From Rhizobiaceae bacterium (GTDB lineage Bacteria > Pseudomonadota > Alphaproteobacteria > Rhizobiales > Rhizobiaceae): a stretch of DNA of 64,000 bases. Where the stretch lies: assembly GCA_029233925.1 (NCBI GenBank), contig JARGOX010000024.1:1-64000 (forward strand), in the 5' to 3' direction. The notes under the pieces are model-generated. The model was not told the origin of the DNA. It was given only the letters and a program-made list of their open reading frames with translations, and did no database searches. How positions within the stretch are numbered: the stretch's first letter is position 1; each line of letters begins with the position of its first letter. Position numbers and translations under genes: made by a program. Shown here one piece after another: positions 17,018 to 26,653 of this stretch.

Positions 17018-18175
17018 ATGAGCGACACGGCAGGCAATGACGGCCCCGGTTTTTATAGCCGGCTTGCGGCGCAGTCGCGCTTCGATGACCTGACGCAGGG
17101 CACATCCTATACGCCGCTTCCCGATGACTGGTTCGTGGGAACGGCCGATATTGTCGGATCCACCCAACTGATCGAGGCAGGCAAGTACAAATTGGTCAAT
17201 ACCATCGGTGCTGCGGTCATTTCGGCGCAGATCAATGCGGCGCAGGGGCAGCAATTGCCCTTTGCCTTTGGTGGCGATGGCGCGGCCTTTGCCTTCTGGC
17301 CGCAGCACCTTGAAGCCGCCCGCGCGGCGCTTGCGGCTGTCCGGCGTTGGGCGCTGGATGAATTCGGCATTGATCTGCGGGTCGCCATTGTCTCCGTTTC
17401 GCAAATCCGTTCTGCCGGTCACAATGTCAGCGTGGCGCGTTATCAGGCCTCGCAGGGGGCCGATTACGCCATGTTTGACGGCGGTGGTCTTTCCTGGGCC
17501 GAACTGCAGATGAAACAGGGCCACAATGCCATTGAAGCAGCGCCCGCCGGCACCATGCCGGACCTGACAGGCCTGTCTTGCCGCTGGACACCGATGCAGG
17601 CCCGAAACGGAAAAATTCTCTCTCTTGTGGCTTTGCCGGCCCCCGGCGCCGCGCCACAAACTGTGGCCTCCGTCATGCATGAGATTGTCAAATGCGCGGA
17701 ACGGCTGGAGCGTGGCGGCCATCCGGTGCCGCCACAGGGACCGGGCTATGCCTGGCCACCGCAGGGGCTGGACCTCGAGGCCAGGGCTACACATGGAGAG
17801 ATGTCTGTTTTCAGGCGCAAGATTCAACTGCTGGGTGAGACACTGCTGGCCTGGTTCTTCTTTCGCACCGGCATGAGCGCCGGCGGTTTCAATCCGGTGC
17901 ATTATGTGGAAACCACCGGCAGGAATGCCGATTTCCGCAAGTTTGAAGATGGCCTCAAAATGACGCTCGACTGCGATGCGCAGACACGCATCGCGCTGGA
18001 GACGATTTTGGACAATGCCAGCCGGCAGGGTGTGATTGTCTATGGTCTGTTCGAGCAGGATGAGGCGATCATGACCTGCATCGTGCCGTCCATCACCCAG
18101 GATGATCATATCCATTTTATCGATGGCGCCGCCGGTGGCTACGCCCGCGCCGTCGCGCAGCTCAAAACGCGATAA
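17018..18175 (+). CDS. DUF3095 family protein, cyclase-like
   Basis: A 385-residue DUF3095 protein, beginning with the family hallmark FYSRLAAQSRFDDLTQ and YTPLPDDWFVGTADIVGST. The segments ADIVGSTQLIEAGKYK and FAFGGDGAAFAFW resemble the two metal/nucleotide loops of class III nucleotidyl cyclases, so a nucleotide-binding or cyclase-like fold is likely. This is inference from motif likeness. I chose ATG 17018, preceded by AGGAGG, over an in-frame start at 16973. It lies upstream of the selenium-binding protein operon in the same direction, separated by about 145 bases. Confidence 0.75.
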   Translation: MSDTAGNDGPGFYSRLAAQSRFDDLTQGTSYTPLPDDWFVGTADIVGSTQLIEAGKYKLVNTIGAAVISAQINAAQGQQLPFAFGGDGAAFAFWPQHLEAARAALAAVRRWALDEFGIDLRVAIVSVSQIRSAGHNVSVARYQASQGADYAMFDGGGLSWAELQMKQGHNAIEAAPAGTMPDLTGLSCRWTPMQARNGKILSLVALPAPGAAPQTVASVMHEIVKCAERLERGGHPVPPQGPGYAWPPQGLDLEARATHGEMSVFRRKIQLLGETLLAWFFFRTGMSAGGFNPVHYVETTGRNADFRKFEDGLKMTLDCDAQTRIALETILDNASRQGVIVYGLFEQDEAIMTCIVPSITQDDHIHFIDGAAGGYARAVAQLKTR

Positions 18176-18319
18176 ACGGTCGGTCCTGCGCCCCCGATCT
18201 CGCACCCATCCGGAAGGCGCGGATGATTTTACGTGTGGGACAAACCGCTTGCAACCGCACATCAATCAAGCCAGACTTCCCTGACTGACAGGCACTCTGT
18301 CATCAAGGGAGGATGAAAC

Positions 18320-19687
18320 ATGTCTGATACACAAGCTGAATGCTGTACGGGACCGGGTTATGCATCGCCTCAGGAGGCCATCAGGGCTCCCCGGGAAAAA
18401 CTCGTCTACACCATATGCATCTATACCGGCACCGGAGTTGAAAAGCCGGATTATCTGGCCACGATCGATGTGGACGAAGACAGCCCGACCTTTGGTCAGG
18501 TCATTGCCCGCACACATATGCCGATTGTCGGCGACGAATTGCATCACATGGGCTGGAATGCCTGTTCATCGTGCCACTCGGACAGCGGCATGGCGCGCAA
18601 ATATCTGATCATTCCGGGCGTGCGCACGACAAATTTCTATATTGTCGATACCGCCACCGATCCGCGCAACCCGACGCTGTTCAAGACCATTGACGGTGCG
18701 GAGATCAAGAAGAAGACAAATCTCTCGGCGCCCCACACGGTTCACTGCCTGGGGTCCGATATCATTGTCTCCATGCTGGGCGATGCCGATGGCAATGCGC
18801 CAGGTGGTTTCCTGCATCTCAACAAGGATTTCGAGATCATGGGACGCTGGGAAAATGATATCACGGGTATGAATTTCAACTATGATTTCTGGTACCAGCC
18901 GCGCCACAACATGATGGTGTCAACCGAATGGGCTGCGCCCAATACATTCATGCCGGGTTTTGATCTTGAGGATGTCGGGAAAGGCAAATACGGCCAGCAT
19001 ATCCATTTCTGGGATTTCAAGAACAAGAGCATCACACGCACGGTCGATCTGGGCGGTGACGGCCTGATCCCCCTTGAAGTGCGCTTTCACCACAATCCAG
19101 ATTCCACCCATGGCTTTGTTGGTGCGGCCCTGTCGTCCAACATCTTTCACTGGTTCAAGGATGAAAATGGCGCGGTGCATATTGAGAAGGTCATTGATGT
19201 CGAGTCGATAGATGTCGCCGATTTTCCGGTGCCGATGCCCGGCCTCATCACCGATATTCTGGTGTCGATGGACGACAAATATCTGTATTTTTCCAACTGG
19301 CTGCATGGCGATCTCAGGCAATACGATATCAGCGACCCGTCCCATCCGGTTCTCACCGGCCAGGTCTGGATTGGCGGGCTTCTGGGCAAGGCGCCACAGG
19401 TCAATGGTCGTGCCGTGACCGGGGCGCCGCAGATGATCCAGCTGTCTCTGGACGGCAAGCGTCTCTATGTCACGACCTCGCTGTTTTCGACCTGGGACAA
19501 TCAGTTCTACCCGGATATGAAACAGGCTGGCGGCGTCATGGTGCTTGTCGATTGTGACAATGAAAACGGCGGCATGGCGATCAATGAGACGTTTCTTGTT
19601 GATTTCGGCCAGGAACCCGATGGCCCGGCCCGTGCCCATGAAACACGTTATCCCGGTGGCGATTGCTCGTCCGATATCTGGGTCTGA
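18320..19687 (+). CDS. Selenium-binding protein / methanethiol oxidase (SBP56 family)
   Basis: A 455-residue member of the SBP56 family. The N-terminus CCTGPGYASPQEAIRAPREK and the metal-site segment WNACSSCHSDSG are intact. Bacterial members oxidise methanethiol to formaldehyde, hydrogen sulfide and hydrogen peroxide in a copper-dependent reaction. This one has no signal peptide, so it is probably cytoplasmic, unlike the characterised periplasmic enzyme. A ferredoxin and a DUF2182 membrane protein follow in the same direction. A GC-rich hairpin separates it from the ferredoxin gene. The role in sulfur metabolism (for example of DMSP products) is inferred. Confidence 0.88.
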   Translation: MSDTQAECCTGPGYASPQEAIRAPREKLVYTICIYTGTGVEKPDYLATIDVDEDSPTFGQVIARTHMPIVGDELHHMGWNACSSCHSDSGMARKYLIIPGVRTTNFYIVDTATDPRNPTLFKTIDGAEIKKKTNLSAPHTVHCLGSDIIVSMLGDADGNAPGGFLHLNKDFEIMGRWENDITGMNFNYDFWYQPRHNMMVSTEWAAPNTFMPGFDLEDVGKGKYGQHIHFWDFKNKSITRTVDLGGDGLIPLEVRFHHNPDSTHGFVGAALSSNIFHWFKDENGAVHIEKVIDVESIDVADFPVPMPGLITDILVSMDDKYLYFSNWLHGDLRQYDISDPSHPVLTGQVWIGGLLGKAPQVNGRAVTGAPQMIQLSLDGKRLYVTTSLFSTWDNQFYPDMKQAGGVMVLVDCDNENGGMAINETFLVDFGQEPDGPARAHETRYPGGDCSSDIWV

Positions 19688-19693
19688 AACCCT

Positions 19694-19730
19694 GGCGCCG
19701 CGCCGGGGCCTCATTGGACGGCGCGGTGCC
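19694..19730 (+). terminator. Intercistronic hairpin after the SBP56 gene
   Basis: GGCGCCGCGCC (19694-19704) can pair with GGCGCGGTGCC (19720-19730) with one G-T pair. A loosely T-rich stretch follows (ACAATTCTTCTTTG). It lies between the stop of the SBP56 gene and the ribosome-binding site of the ferredoxin gene. It probably acts as a partial terminator or 3' stabiliser, so that the first gene is expressed more. Confidence 0.5.
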
Positions 19731-19765
19731 ACAATTCTTCTTTGTCGTCGACCGGAGGAAGCCCA

Positions 19766-20119
19766 TTGCCGCGTTTCCGCGTCACCCTGAAAAACCGCAA
19801 CAACCTGACACTCGAGGTTGGTGATGACGAGGCGATCATCGACGCCGTTGAAACGGCCGGCCATGTTCTGCCCATCGGTTGCCGCTATGGCGGCTGCATC
19901 ACCTGCGCCGCCAGACTGATCGAAGGCAGCGTTCGCCAGCCCAATGGAACAGCGCTGAACAAACGCCAGTCGCAACTGGGCTATGTGCTGCTGTGCGTGG
20001 CGCGGCCAAAAACAGATTGTGTACTGGAGGTCGGCGTGGAAAGTCACGACCAGCTCTATGTTAATCCATTTGCCAGCCCGGGAAAATTCCCGCTTCCTGC
20101 TGGACCCGGAAAAGCATGA
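19766..20119 (+). CDS. 2Fe-2S plant-type ferredoxin
   Basis: A 117-residue ferredoxin. The cluster ligands are visible in CRYGGCITC and the later LLCVARP (pattern C-x4-C-x2-C...C). I take TTG 19766 as the start: GGAGGA lies six bases upstream, and the protein then begins MPRFRVTLKNRNN as expected. A TTG at 19742 would put the ribosome-binding site inside the gene. It overlaps the DUF2182 gene by four bases (ATGA). It may pass electrons to or from the SBP56 oxidase or a partner; this is inferred from the operon. Confidence 0.82.
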   Translation: MPRFRVTLKNRNNLTLEVGDDEAIIDAVETAGHVLPIGCRYGGCITCAARLIEGSVRQPNGTALNKRQSQLGYVLLCVARPKTDCVLEVGVESHDQLYVNPFASPGKFPLPAGPGKA

Positions 20120-20931
20120 GCAAGGGCTCCCCGGGACAGGCGCTGATGCCTTGTGCATTCAAGCCGGCCCGCGCGCTTTTGATCCTTCTGGTCGCGACCG
20201 GCTGGCTCTTCATGACGATCCAGTCTCTGGAGCTGTCGATGCGCGGCACTGTTGCCGATGCGGGCCCGGGCATGGTCCTGTTTTCCTTCCTCACGCCGTA
20301 TTTTTCCGGACTGCAGGTGCTCTATTCGATTTGCGTCACCCAGTCGGTTGACTGGAGTGTGGTCGATTTTGCCAAGGCGCTGGCCATGTGGCTGGCGATG
20401 GTGCTGGCGATGATGGCGCCGACGCTCCTGCCAGGCTTTCAGCGGCAGCAACGGCCCTTCGGTCCGGCACTGCGCTTCGTCACCTTCTACCTGCTGGCCT
20501 GGCTGGGGTTCTGTCTTGTGGCGGTCGGCCTGCAATGGCTGCTGCGATCCTCACAGATTCTGGATGCCCATATGGTTTCAACAGAGCGCGTGCTGAACGC
20601 TGCCGTGCTGATATTTGCCGGAGCCTTTCAACTGACCGGTACGAAGCGCCGGCACCTTACAGCCTGCCAAACGTCACTCAAGGGAGCACCAGGGGATATG
20701 TCCGCTGTGCGGTCCGGTTGGACCCACGGCGTGCAATGCGTCAAATGCTGCTGGCCGCTCATGCTGACAATGTTTGTATTCGGTCTGATGAACCTGCTGG
20801 CCATGGCCGCTTTGACAGGGCTGATCGTGATCGAGAAGACCCAGGCTGATGCCGGTTGGGTGGTCAAGTCTTCCGGCATCGCCTTCATTGCGGCAGGTGT
20901 GGCGGCAGGTGTGGCGGCAGCCCTGGCCTGA
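20116..20931 (+). CDS. DUF2182 integral membrane protein (predicted metal-binding)
   Basis: A 271-residue membrane protein with about six helices. The family signature is clear: KRRHLTACQTSL, then the cysteine-rich GVQCVKCCWPLMLTMFVFGLMN (19 of these residues span about 210-231), and the EK that follows. DUF2182 proteins are annotated as predicted metal-binding membrane proteins. Coupled by ATGA to the ferredoxin gene and downstream of a copper-dependent oxidase gene, it may supply or handle copper. That role is inference only. Confidence 0.8.
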   Translation: MSKGSPGQALMPCAFKPARALLILLVATGWLFMTIQSLELSMRGTVADAGPGMVLFSFLTPYFSGLQVLYSICVTQSVDWSVVDFAKALAMWLAMVLAMMAPTLLPGFQRQQRPFGPALRFVTFYLLAWLGFCLVAVGLQWLLRSSQILDAHMVSTERVLNAAVLIFAGAFQLTGTKRRHLTACQTSLKGAPGDMSAVRSGWTHGVQCVKCCWPLMLTMFVFGLMNLLAMAALTGLIVIEKTQADAGWVVKSSGIAFIAAGVAAGVAAALA

Positions 20932-20974
20932 TGCGGCCAGAGGACGTGACGAAGACGCTCGCCGTGAGCGGATA

Positions 20975-22012
20975 TCAGGCCTTTTTCAGATAGGCCGCAA
21001 GAATGTCACGCGCCGCTTCCAGATCGCTGCGGTGGATCATTTCGGTGACCGTATGGATGTAGCGGGTGCCGACCACAATGCCGACGGCTCTCGCGCCGGC
21101 AGCGGCCTGCTGTGCGGCTGCACCGTCCTGACCGCCGGCGCGTAGCATGGTGCGCTGATGGGGGATCTTCTGCTTGATGGCGATGGCTTCGATCTCGGCG
21201 ACCAGTGCGCGGTCGGCAATGAAGCTGGAATCCTTCACATGCAGGCCGAAGCCCTTGCCCTGTTCGGTGGTCCGGTCCTGTTCCGGCACGCCGGGTGTGT
21301 CGCAGGACAGGGTCGTATCGATGCCGATGCCGATATCCGGTTTGATGGAGAAGGCCGCAGTGCGCGCACCGCGCAGGCCAACCTCTTCCTGACAGGTGAA
21401 TGCCACGTGGATTTCGCAGGCATGTTTGCTATCGCCCAGCGCCCGGATTGCCTCAATGCCGAGCCAGCAGGCAACCCGGTTGTCGAGTGCCTTGGAAACG
21501 ATCTTGTCGCCGATTTCGATCAATGGTTCATCCATGGTCACCATATCGCCAACCTTGACGTGGTCCTTGGTGGCCTCGCCCAGGCCCATATCAATGATGA
21601 ATTCGCTGACCTCCGGTACTTTCTTGCGTTCTTCCGGCGTTGCGATGTGGACCGGGCGACCACCGGGGTTCATCACGCCCTTCAGGTCTCCATCATCAGT
21701 GGAAACCAGCACCCGGCGGGAAAACAGGTTGCGGGCGTCAAAGCCGCCCACCGGCTGGACGTAGATGAAACCCTTGTCGGTGATGTGCGACACCAGGAAG
21801 CCGATCTCGTCCATGTGACACAGCAGCATGATTTTTTTGGGATCTTTCGACGCCTTGCGCGCATCACGGCGGCACAACAAGGACCCCATGGGATCAACCC
21901 GCACCTCATCAAAAAGCGGCTCGATTTCCGATATAATGAGGTCACGCACCCGGTCCTCATGGCCCGGTACACCCGGCGTTTCACAAAGGCGGCGCAGAAG
22001 ATCAATATTCAT
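20975..22012 (-). CDS. M42 family metallopeptidase
   Basis: A 345-residue M42 aminopeptidase (FrvX/glutamyl-aminopeptidase type). Metal and catalytic residues appear as LLCHMDEIGFLV (histidine ligand and aspartate), VAFTCQEEVGLRGAR (paired glutamates) and GIDTTLSCDTPG. These enzymes form tetrahedral dodecamers and trim small peptides in the cytoplasm. The gene is transcribed away from pyrC and has its own promoter region. It is full length. Confidence 0.87.
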   Translation of the reverse strand: MNIDLLRRLCETPGVPGHEDRVRDLIISEIEPLFDEVRVDPMGSLLCRRDARKASKDPKKIMLLCHMDEIGFLVSHITDKGFIYVQPVGGFDARNLFSRRVLVSTDDGDLKGVMNPGGRPVHIATPEERKKVPEVSEFIIDMGLGEATKDHVKVGDMVTMDEPLIEIGDKIVSKALDNRVACWLGIEAIRALGDSKHACEIHVAFTCQEEVGLRGARTAAFSIKPDIGIGIDTTLSCDTPGVPEQDRTTEQGKGFGLHVKDSSFIADRALVAEIEAIAIKQKIPHQRTMLRAGGQDGAAAQQAAAGARAVGIVVGTRYIHTVTEMIHRSDLEAARDILAAYLKKA

Positions 22013-22240
22013 GATGGACGGTCCTTGAAATCGTTCGTGGCAGGCGAATCTGGTTCAGCCTTGAGCATAGACGGTCTGATTTGCCGATAACAGAGAAATC
22101 AGGGGCAATGCCTCATGTGGTAAAAATCTGGCGAAAACGCCGTCAATTGCGCCCGGCTGCACTGGTTCTTGCCTTCATTTGCCTATATGCAGGCCGCAAC
22201 GCAGATGAAGCGCTTGACCCTGGCAGGCACAGCCGCGCAG

Positions 22241-23302
22241 ATGACGGATATTTCCATGCAGGACCTTATCATTCGCCGCCCCGATGACTGGCATCTCCAT
22301 CTTCGCGACGGCGATATGCTGGAAGCGGTTCTGCCGTACAGCAGCGCACATTTTTCCAGAGCCATCATCATGCCGAACCTGGTGCCGCCGGTGACCGATT
22401 GCGCCTCTGCCAATGCCTATCGCGCCCGTATCGAAAAGGCGCTGCCCAAGGGGCATGATTTCACCCCCCTGATGACGCTCTATCTTACCGAGACAACCGA
22501 TGCCGATGATGTTGTTGCCGGCTTCGAAAGCGGTGTGATCCGTGCCGTCAAACTCTATCCGGCCGGGGCCACGACCAATTCGCAAAGCGGTGTGCGGGAT
22601 ATGGAGAAGGTCTATCCGGTGCTGGAGCGCATGGCGCAGGCGGGCGTGCCGCTGTGTGTTCATGGGGAAGTGACCGATCCCGATGTTGATATATTCGACC
22701 GTGAAGCTGTCTTTATCGAACGCGTGCTTGAGCCGACCCGCAGGCGTTTTCCGACGCTCAGGATCGTCATGGAGCATATCACCACACAAGAGGGTGTCGC
22801 CTATGTGCGTGATGGCGCTGAGGGTATCGGTGGCACCATCACCACCCATCACTTGATCATCAATCGCAACGCCATTCTGGTGGGTGGCATTCGCCCGCAC
22901 TATTATTGCCTGCCCATTGCCAAGCGCGAAAGCCACCGGCTGGCGCTGCGGGAAGCGGCAACCTCGGGCAACGCGCGGTTTTTCCTTGGAACCGATTCAG
23001 CGCCGCATCTCGATCCGGCCAAGGAAAGCGCCTGTGGCTGCGCCGGTGTTTTCTCCTCGATCAATACGATGGCCTGTCTGGCGCATGTGTTTGAACAGGA
23101 AGACGCCCTGGACCAGTTGGAGGCCTTTGCCTCGCTCAACGGACCGGGGTTTTACCGATTGCCGGTCAATGAAAACACCATGCGGCTGACGCGGCGTGAA
23201 ACACCGGTCAATCTGCCGGACAAAATCGAAACAAAATCAGGAGCCGTGACGGTCTTTGATCCGATGTTCCCGATTTACTGGGATGTCGACGCAAAAGCGT
23301 AA
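22241..23302 (+). CDS. pyrC: Dihydroorotase, type II
   Basis: A 353-residue class II dihydroorotase, which closes carbamoyl-aspartate to dihydroorotate in pyrimidine synthesis. The zinc-site motif [13 protein letters not shown] is at the N-terminus; the carboxylated lysine lies in [16 protein letters not shown], and further ligands in [15 protein letters not shown] and FLGTDSAPH. The family is normally near 345 residues, so I start at ATG 22241 (MTDISMQDL) rather than at in-frame ATGs further upstream; 22256 is also possible. pyrE follows after 32 bases. Confidence 0.9.
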   Translation: MTDISMQDLIIRRPDDWHLHLRDGDMLEAVLPYSSAHFSRAIIMPNLVPPVTDCASANAYRARIEKALPKGHDFTPLMTLYLTETTDADDVVAGFESGVIRAVKLYPAGATTNSQSGVRDMEKVYPVLERMAQAGVPLCVHGEVTDPDVDIFDREAVFIERVLEPTRRRFPTLRIVMEHITTQEGVAYVRDGAEGIGGTITTHHLIINRNAILVGGIRPHYYCLPIAKRESHRLALREAATSGNARFFLGTDSAPHLDPAKESACGCAGVFSSINTMACLAHVFEQEDALDQLEAFASLNGPGFYRLPVNENTMRLTRRETPVNLPDKIETKSGAVTVFDPMFPIYWDVDAKA

Positions 23303-23334
23303 GAGTCGGCCCATCTGAAAACAGAGGGATCCAA

Positions 23335-24039
23335 ATGTTCTCAAATACCTATCCGGACCGTGCAGTGGTTGCCGAAATGGTCGCCAAGATGCTTGTCGAG
23401 ATCAAGGCGGTGCATTTCCGTTCTGACAAGCCCTATACATTCACCTCAGGCTTGGCCAGTCCCGTCTATATCGATTGCCGCAAGCTGATTTCCTATCCGC
23501 GCATCCGTTCGGCCATTATGGATTTTGCCGTGGGCACCATCCAGCGCGGAGCCGGTTTCGAGCAGTTTGACAGTGTGGCCGGCGGCGAAACGGCGGGCAT
23601 TCCCTTCGCCGCATGGATCTCCGAGCGCATGGGGCTGCCGATGCAATATATCCGCAAGAAGCCAAAGGGTTTCGGTCGTGATGCGCAGATCGAAGGCGAC
23701 ATGCCGGAAGGCAGCCGGGTCATTCTGGTCGAGGACCTGACGACCGACGGTGGCAGCAAGATCAAGTTTGCCGAGGCCATTCGTTCCGCTGGCGGCACGA
23801 TCGACCACACATTCGCGGTCTTCTATTACGACATATTCAAGGATGCGCCGGAGCGCCTCAAGGCGCATGGCATGACGTTGCATTATCTGGCAACCTGGTG
23901 GGATGTCCTGGCCGTCTCGCGCAAGAACAAATATTTCGACGAGAAGACCCTGTCGGACGTGGAAGCCTTTCTGAACGCCCCCCTGGAATGGTCAAGCCGC
24001 AATGGCGGCATCAGCGAACTTCCACAAAAATCATCCTGA
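23335..24039 (+). CDS. pyrE: Orotate phosphoribosyltransferase
   Basis: A 234-residue OPRTase, joining orotate to PRPP to give OMP. The PRPP-binding motif [14 protein letters not shown] is clear, as is the hood-loop region [26 protein letters not shown] precedes the start. The gene follows pyrC in an obvious pyrimidine pair. The carboxynorspermidine dehydrogenase gene follows after 25 bases, so the polyamine genes may be cotranscribed with the pyrimidine genes. Confidence 0.93.
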   Translation: MFSNTYPDRAVVAEMVAKMLVEIKAVHFRSDKPYTFTSGLASPVYIDCRKLISYPRIRSAIMDFAVGTIQRGAGFEQFDSVAGGETAGIPFAAWISERMGLPMQYIRKKPKGFGRDAQIEGDMPEGSRVILVEDLTTDGGSKIKFAEAIRSAGGTIDHTFAVFYYDIFKDAPERLKAHGMTLHYLATWWDVLAVSRKNKYFDEKTLSDVEAFLNAPLEWSSRNGGISELPQKSS

Positions 24040-24064
24040 AACTAAGACAATAGGGGACAAGCCT

Positions 24065-25321
24065 ATGGCAAAGTCCAATCTTCTGATCGTCGGCGCCGGA
24101 GGCGTCGGCCAGGTCACGGCCAACAAGGCTGTGCAGTTCCGTGACGATTTTGGAACGATCACGCTGGCTGCGCGCAATCAGCAAAAACTCGATGCAATAG
24201 CGGCAGATATTCAAGCGCGTTGGGGCCAGGCCGGTGACGGACCTTTGCTGGATGTGCACACCGTCGATGCGCGCGATCCTGTCTCGATGGTCGGGCTGAT
24301 CCGCGATCTCGATGCGAAGATCGTGCTGAATGTCGCCTCTTCCTATTGCAACGCCACCATTCTGGATGCCTGCCTTGAGACCGGTGCCAGCTATCTGGAC
24401 ACGGCTCTGGCCGAACAGGAGTTTCTGGAAGATATTGAATCACCCTGGTATTCCTATGTGGAATGGCCGCGCCGCCCCAAATTCGCCGACAAGAAGGTCA
24501 ATGCTTTTCTGGGAATGGGTTTTGACCCCGGCGTCGTCAATATTTTCTGTGCCCATGCCAGAAAGCATCTGCTCGATGAGGTCGACACGATTGACATTAT
24601 CGACGTCAATGCCGGTGATCACGGGCGCTATTTCGCCACCAATTTTGATGCCGACATCAATCTGCGGGAGGTCAAGGAAGATGTGATCACCTGGGAGGCG
24701 GGGGCCTGGAAAACCATACCGCGCCATTCTGAATGGATGGACGTGACGCTGCCGCAGGTTGGCACCCACCGTGTTTATTCCATGGGCCACGACGAGATCC
24801 AGTCGCTGGCCGTCAATTTTCCCGGCACCGATCGCATCAGCTTCTGGATGGGATTTGGCGACCACTATCTCAATGTCTTCAATGTACTGGACAGTCTCGG
24901 ACTGACATCGTCAATCCCGGTGGAGGTTGATGGTGTCAAGGTTGCGCCCAACCGTCTGGTCAAAGCCCTGCTGCCTGATCCGGCCTCCCTGGCAAAGGAT
25001 TACACAGGCAAGATTTGCATCGGCGTGGATGTAAAGGGTCGCAAGGACGGCGAAGAAAAGCGTTTCTTCATCTGGTCCAATTGTGATCATCAGGACAATT
25101 ACCGTGAGGTGGGAAGCCAGTCGATCTCCTATTCCACAGGCATTCCGGTCATCACAGCGGCGCGGTTGATAGCCGATGGCACATGGAACCCGCAAACCAT
25201 GACCCATGTGGAAGAACTGGATCCCGATCCCTTTTTGGCATTGATGCCGCAAATTGGCATCGACTGGCATGTGCAGGAATTGCCGCTGGATGGAAGCTGG
25301 CCCTGGCCGGGTGAGGCCTGA
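24065..25321 (+). CDS. Carboxynorspermidine synthase (saccharopine-dehydrogenase family)
   Basis: A 418-residue saccharopine-dehydrogenase-like protein with the NAD(P)-binding motif LLIVGAGGVGQVTANK. Its pattern (LNVASSYCNATILDACLETG, GFDPGVVNIFCAHA) matches carboxynorspermidine/carboxyspermidine dehydrogenase. This enzyme condenses aspartate semialdehyde with diaminopropane or putrescine and reduces the product. I use ATG 24065, directly after AGGGGACAAGCCT, rather than an upstream in-frame start inside pyrE. The next gene encodes the matching decarboxylase. In this group the end product is usually spermidine or a near relative. Confidence 0.88.
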   Translation: MAKSNLLIVGAGGVGQVTANKAVQFRDDFGTITLAARNQQKLDAIAADIQARWGQAGDGPLLDVHTVDARDPVSMVGLIRDLDAKIVLNVASSYCNATILDACLETGASYLDTALAEQEFLEDIESPWYSYVEWPRRPKFADKKVNAFLGMGFDPGVVNIFCAHARKHLLDEVDTIDIIDVNAGDHGRYFATNFDADINLREVKEDVITWEAGAWKTIPRHSEWMDVTLPQVGTHRVYSMGHDEIQSLAVNFPGTDRISFWMGFGDHYLNVFNVLDSLGLTSSIPVEVDGVKVAPNRLVKALLPDPASLAKDYTGKICIGVDVKGRKDGEEKRFFIWSNCDHQDNYREVGSQSISYSTGIPVITAARLIADGTWNPQTMTHVEELDPDPFLALMPQIGIDWHVQELPLDGSWPWPGEA

Positions 25322-25328
25322 ACCGACC

Positions 25329-26501
25329 ATGACCCACGCCTTTTCCCGTTTTGACCCCGCGCGCGTGCCCAGCCCCTGCCATGTGCTGGACCTTGTCCGG
25401 CTGGAGGAAAACCTCAAGCGGCTCAAGCGGGTTGCCGATGAAAGCGGCGTCGAAGTGCTGCTGGCCCTCAAGGCCTTTTCCTGTTTTGCCGTGGGTGATC
25501 TGATTTCCGGATATCTGGCGGGAACGGCAGCAAGCGGGCTTTACGAGGCACGGCTTGGAAAGCAGCGCTTTGGCGGGCAGGTGCACGCCTATGTGCCGGG
25601 CCTCAAGGAGCAAGAGATTGACGAATTGCTGCAATACGCAGACCATGTAATCGTCAATTCCCTCGGGCAGTGGCAGCGCTTTCGTGGCAAATTGCAGCAA
25701 AGCGCTGGTGTGTCTTTCGGCCTGCGGATCAATCCGGGGCACACGGAAGTGGCCAATCCGCTTTATGATCCCTGTTCCCCCTGGTCGCGTCTGGGTGTGC
25801 CGGCAGGCAATGTGCGACCGGAAGATCTGGAAGGTCTTTCCGGCATCCATGTCCACGCCCTGTGTGATCATTCCTATGAGGCCTTTGATCGCATGCTGGG
25901 TGCCGTTGAAAGCCATTGCGGCCACCTTTTTGGCGCCATCGACTGGATCAATCTCGGCGGCGGACTGCTGATCACCGAAGAGGATTTCCCGCTCGACAGG
26001 TTCATTGCAAGACTGGTGGATTTTCGATCACGCACCGGCCTGAAGGTCTATCTGGAGCCGGGAACAGCCGTTGCCCTGCATGCCGGCGCGCTGGTCAGCG
26101 AAGTGCTGGACCGCGCCAGCAATATCGGTGAACTGGCCATCATGGATGCCTCGGCCACTTGCCATATGCCCGATGTCATCGAGGCACCCTTTACGCCCGA
26201 TGTTCTGGGGGCTCAAACGCTGCCACGGGATACGGCAGCGCGTGCTGGCAAGCCTGACGTCATTCGGCTGGGTGGACCAACCTGCCTTGCCGGCGATGTC
26301 ATCGGGACCTATCGGTTTGATCAGCCGTTGGAGGTGGGCGACCGATTGGTGCTTCTCGATCTGGCCTATTACACCATGGTCAAGGCCACAACCTTCAACG
26401 GCACGCCGCTGCCGGCTCTGGCCCTGTGGGACAGCCGGACCGATGCGCTGGAGATCGTTCGGGAATTTTCCTACGAGGATTTTGAAACACGTCTGTCGTG
26501 A
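25329..26501 (+). CDS. nspC: Carboxynorspermidine decarboxylase
   Basis: A 390-residue fold-III PLP decarboxylase. The PLP lysine is in VLLALKAFSCF, and the C-terminal cysteine/aspartate region reads GGPTCLAGDVIGTY. It decarboxylates carboxynorspermidine or carboxyspermidine to the free polyamine. ATG 25329 lies seven bases after the synthase stop, so the two are one unit. A long hairpin follows its stop and probably ends the transcript. Confidence 0.9.
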   Translation: MTHAFSRFDPARVPSPCHVLDLVRLEENLKRLKRVADESGVEVLLALKAFSCFAVGDLISGYLAGTAASGLYEARLGKQRFGGQVHAYVPGLKEQEIDELLQYADHVIVNSLGQWQRFRGKLQQSAGVSFGLRINPGHTEVANPLYDPCSPWSRLGVPAGNVRPEDLEGLSGIHVHALCDHSYEAFDRMLGAVESHCGHLFGAIDWINLGGGLLITEEDFPLDRFIARLVDFRSRTGLKVYLEPGTAVALHAGALVSEVLDRASNIGELAIMDASATCHMPDVIEAPFTPDVLGAQTLPRDTAARAGKPDVIRLGGPTCLAGDVIGTYRFDQPLEVGDRLVLLDLAYYTMVKATTFNGTPLPALALWDSRTDALEIVREFSYEDFETRLS

Positions 26502-26592
26502 TTGTGCGTTGCAACATAATTCGTTTTATGAAAAATGAAGTGCTGCGTTGGTGAAATAACATCCTTCTGATAAATATAAGGTAATTCCATTA

Positions 26593-26637
26593 TGCTGCAA
26601 AAATGTTGCACCTCGTGTGCGCAGCATTTTTGCAGCA
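26593..26637. terminator. Long hairpin between convergent nspC and LysR genes
   Basis: TGCTGCAAAAATG (26593-26605) and CATTTTTGCAGCA (26625-26637) are perfect 13-bp inverted copies. The 19 bases between them contain TTGCAC and GTGTGC, which can extend the stem. The element sits in the 152-base gap between two converging genes, so a bidirectional terminator is likely, although neither side has a strong T-run beyond the stem. Confidence 0.65.
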
Positions 26638-26653
26638 AAACGGCTTGTGCAAT

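Noticed and set aside
16910-18265. 451-residue minus-strand frame opposite the DUF3095 gene
   Set aside because: Antisense to a gene with clear family signatures and a strong ribosome-binding site; no motif of its own.
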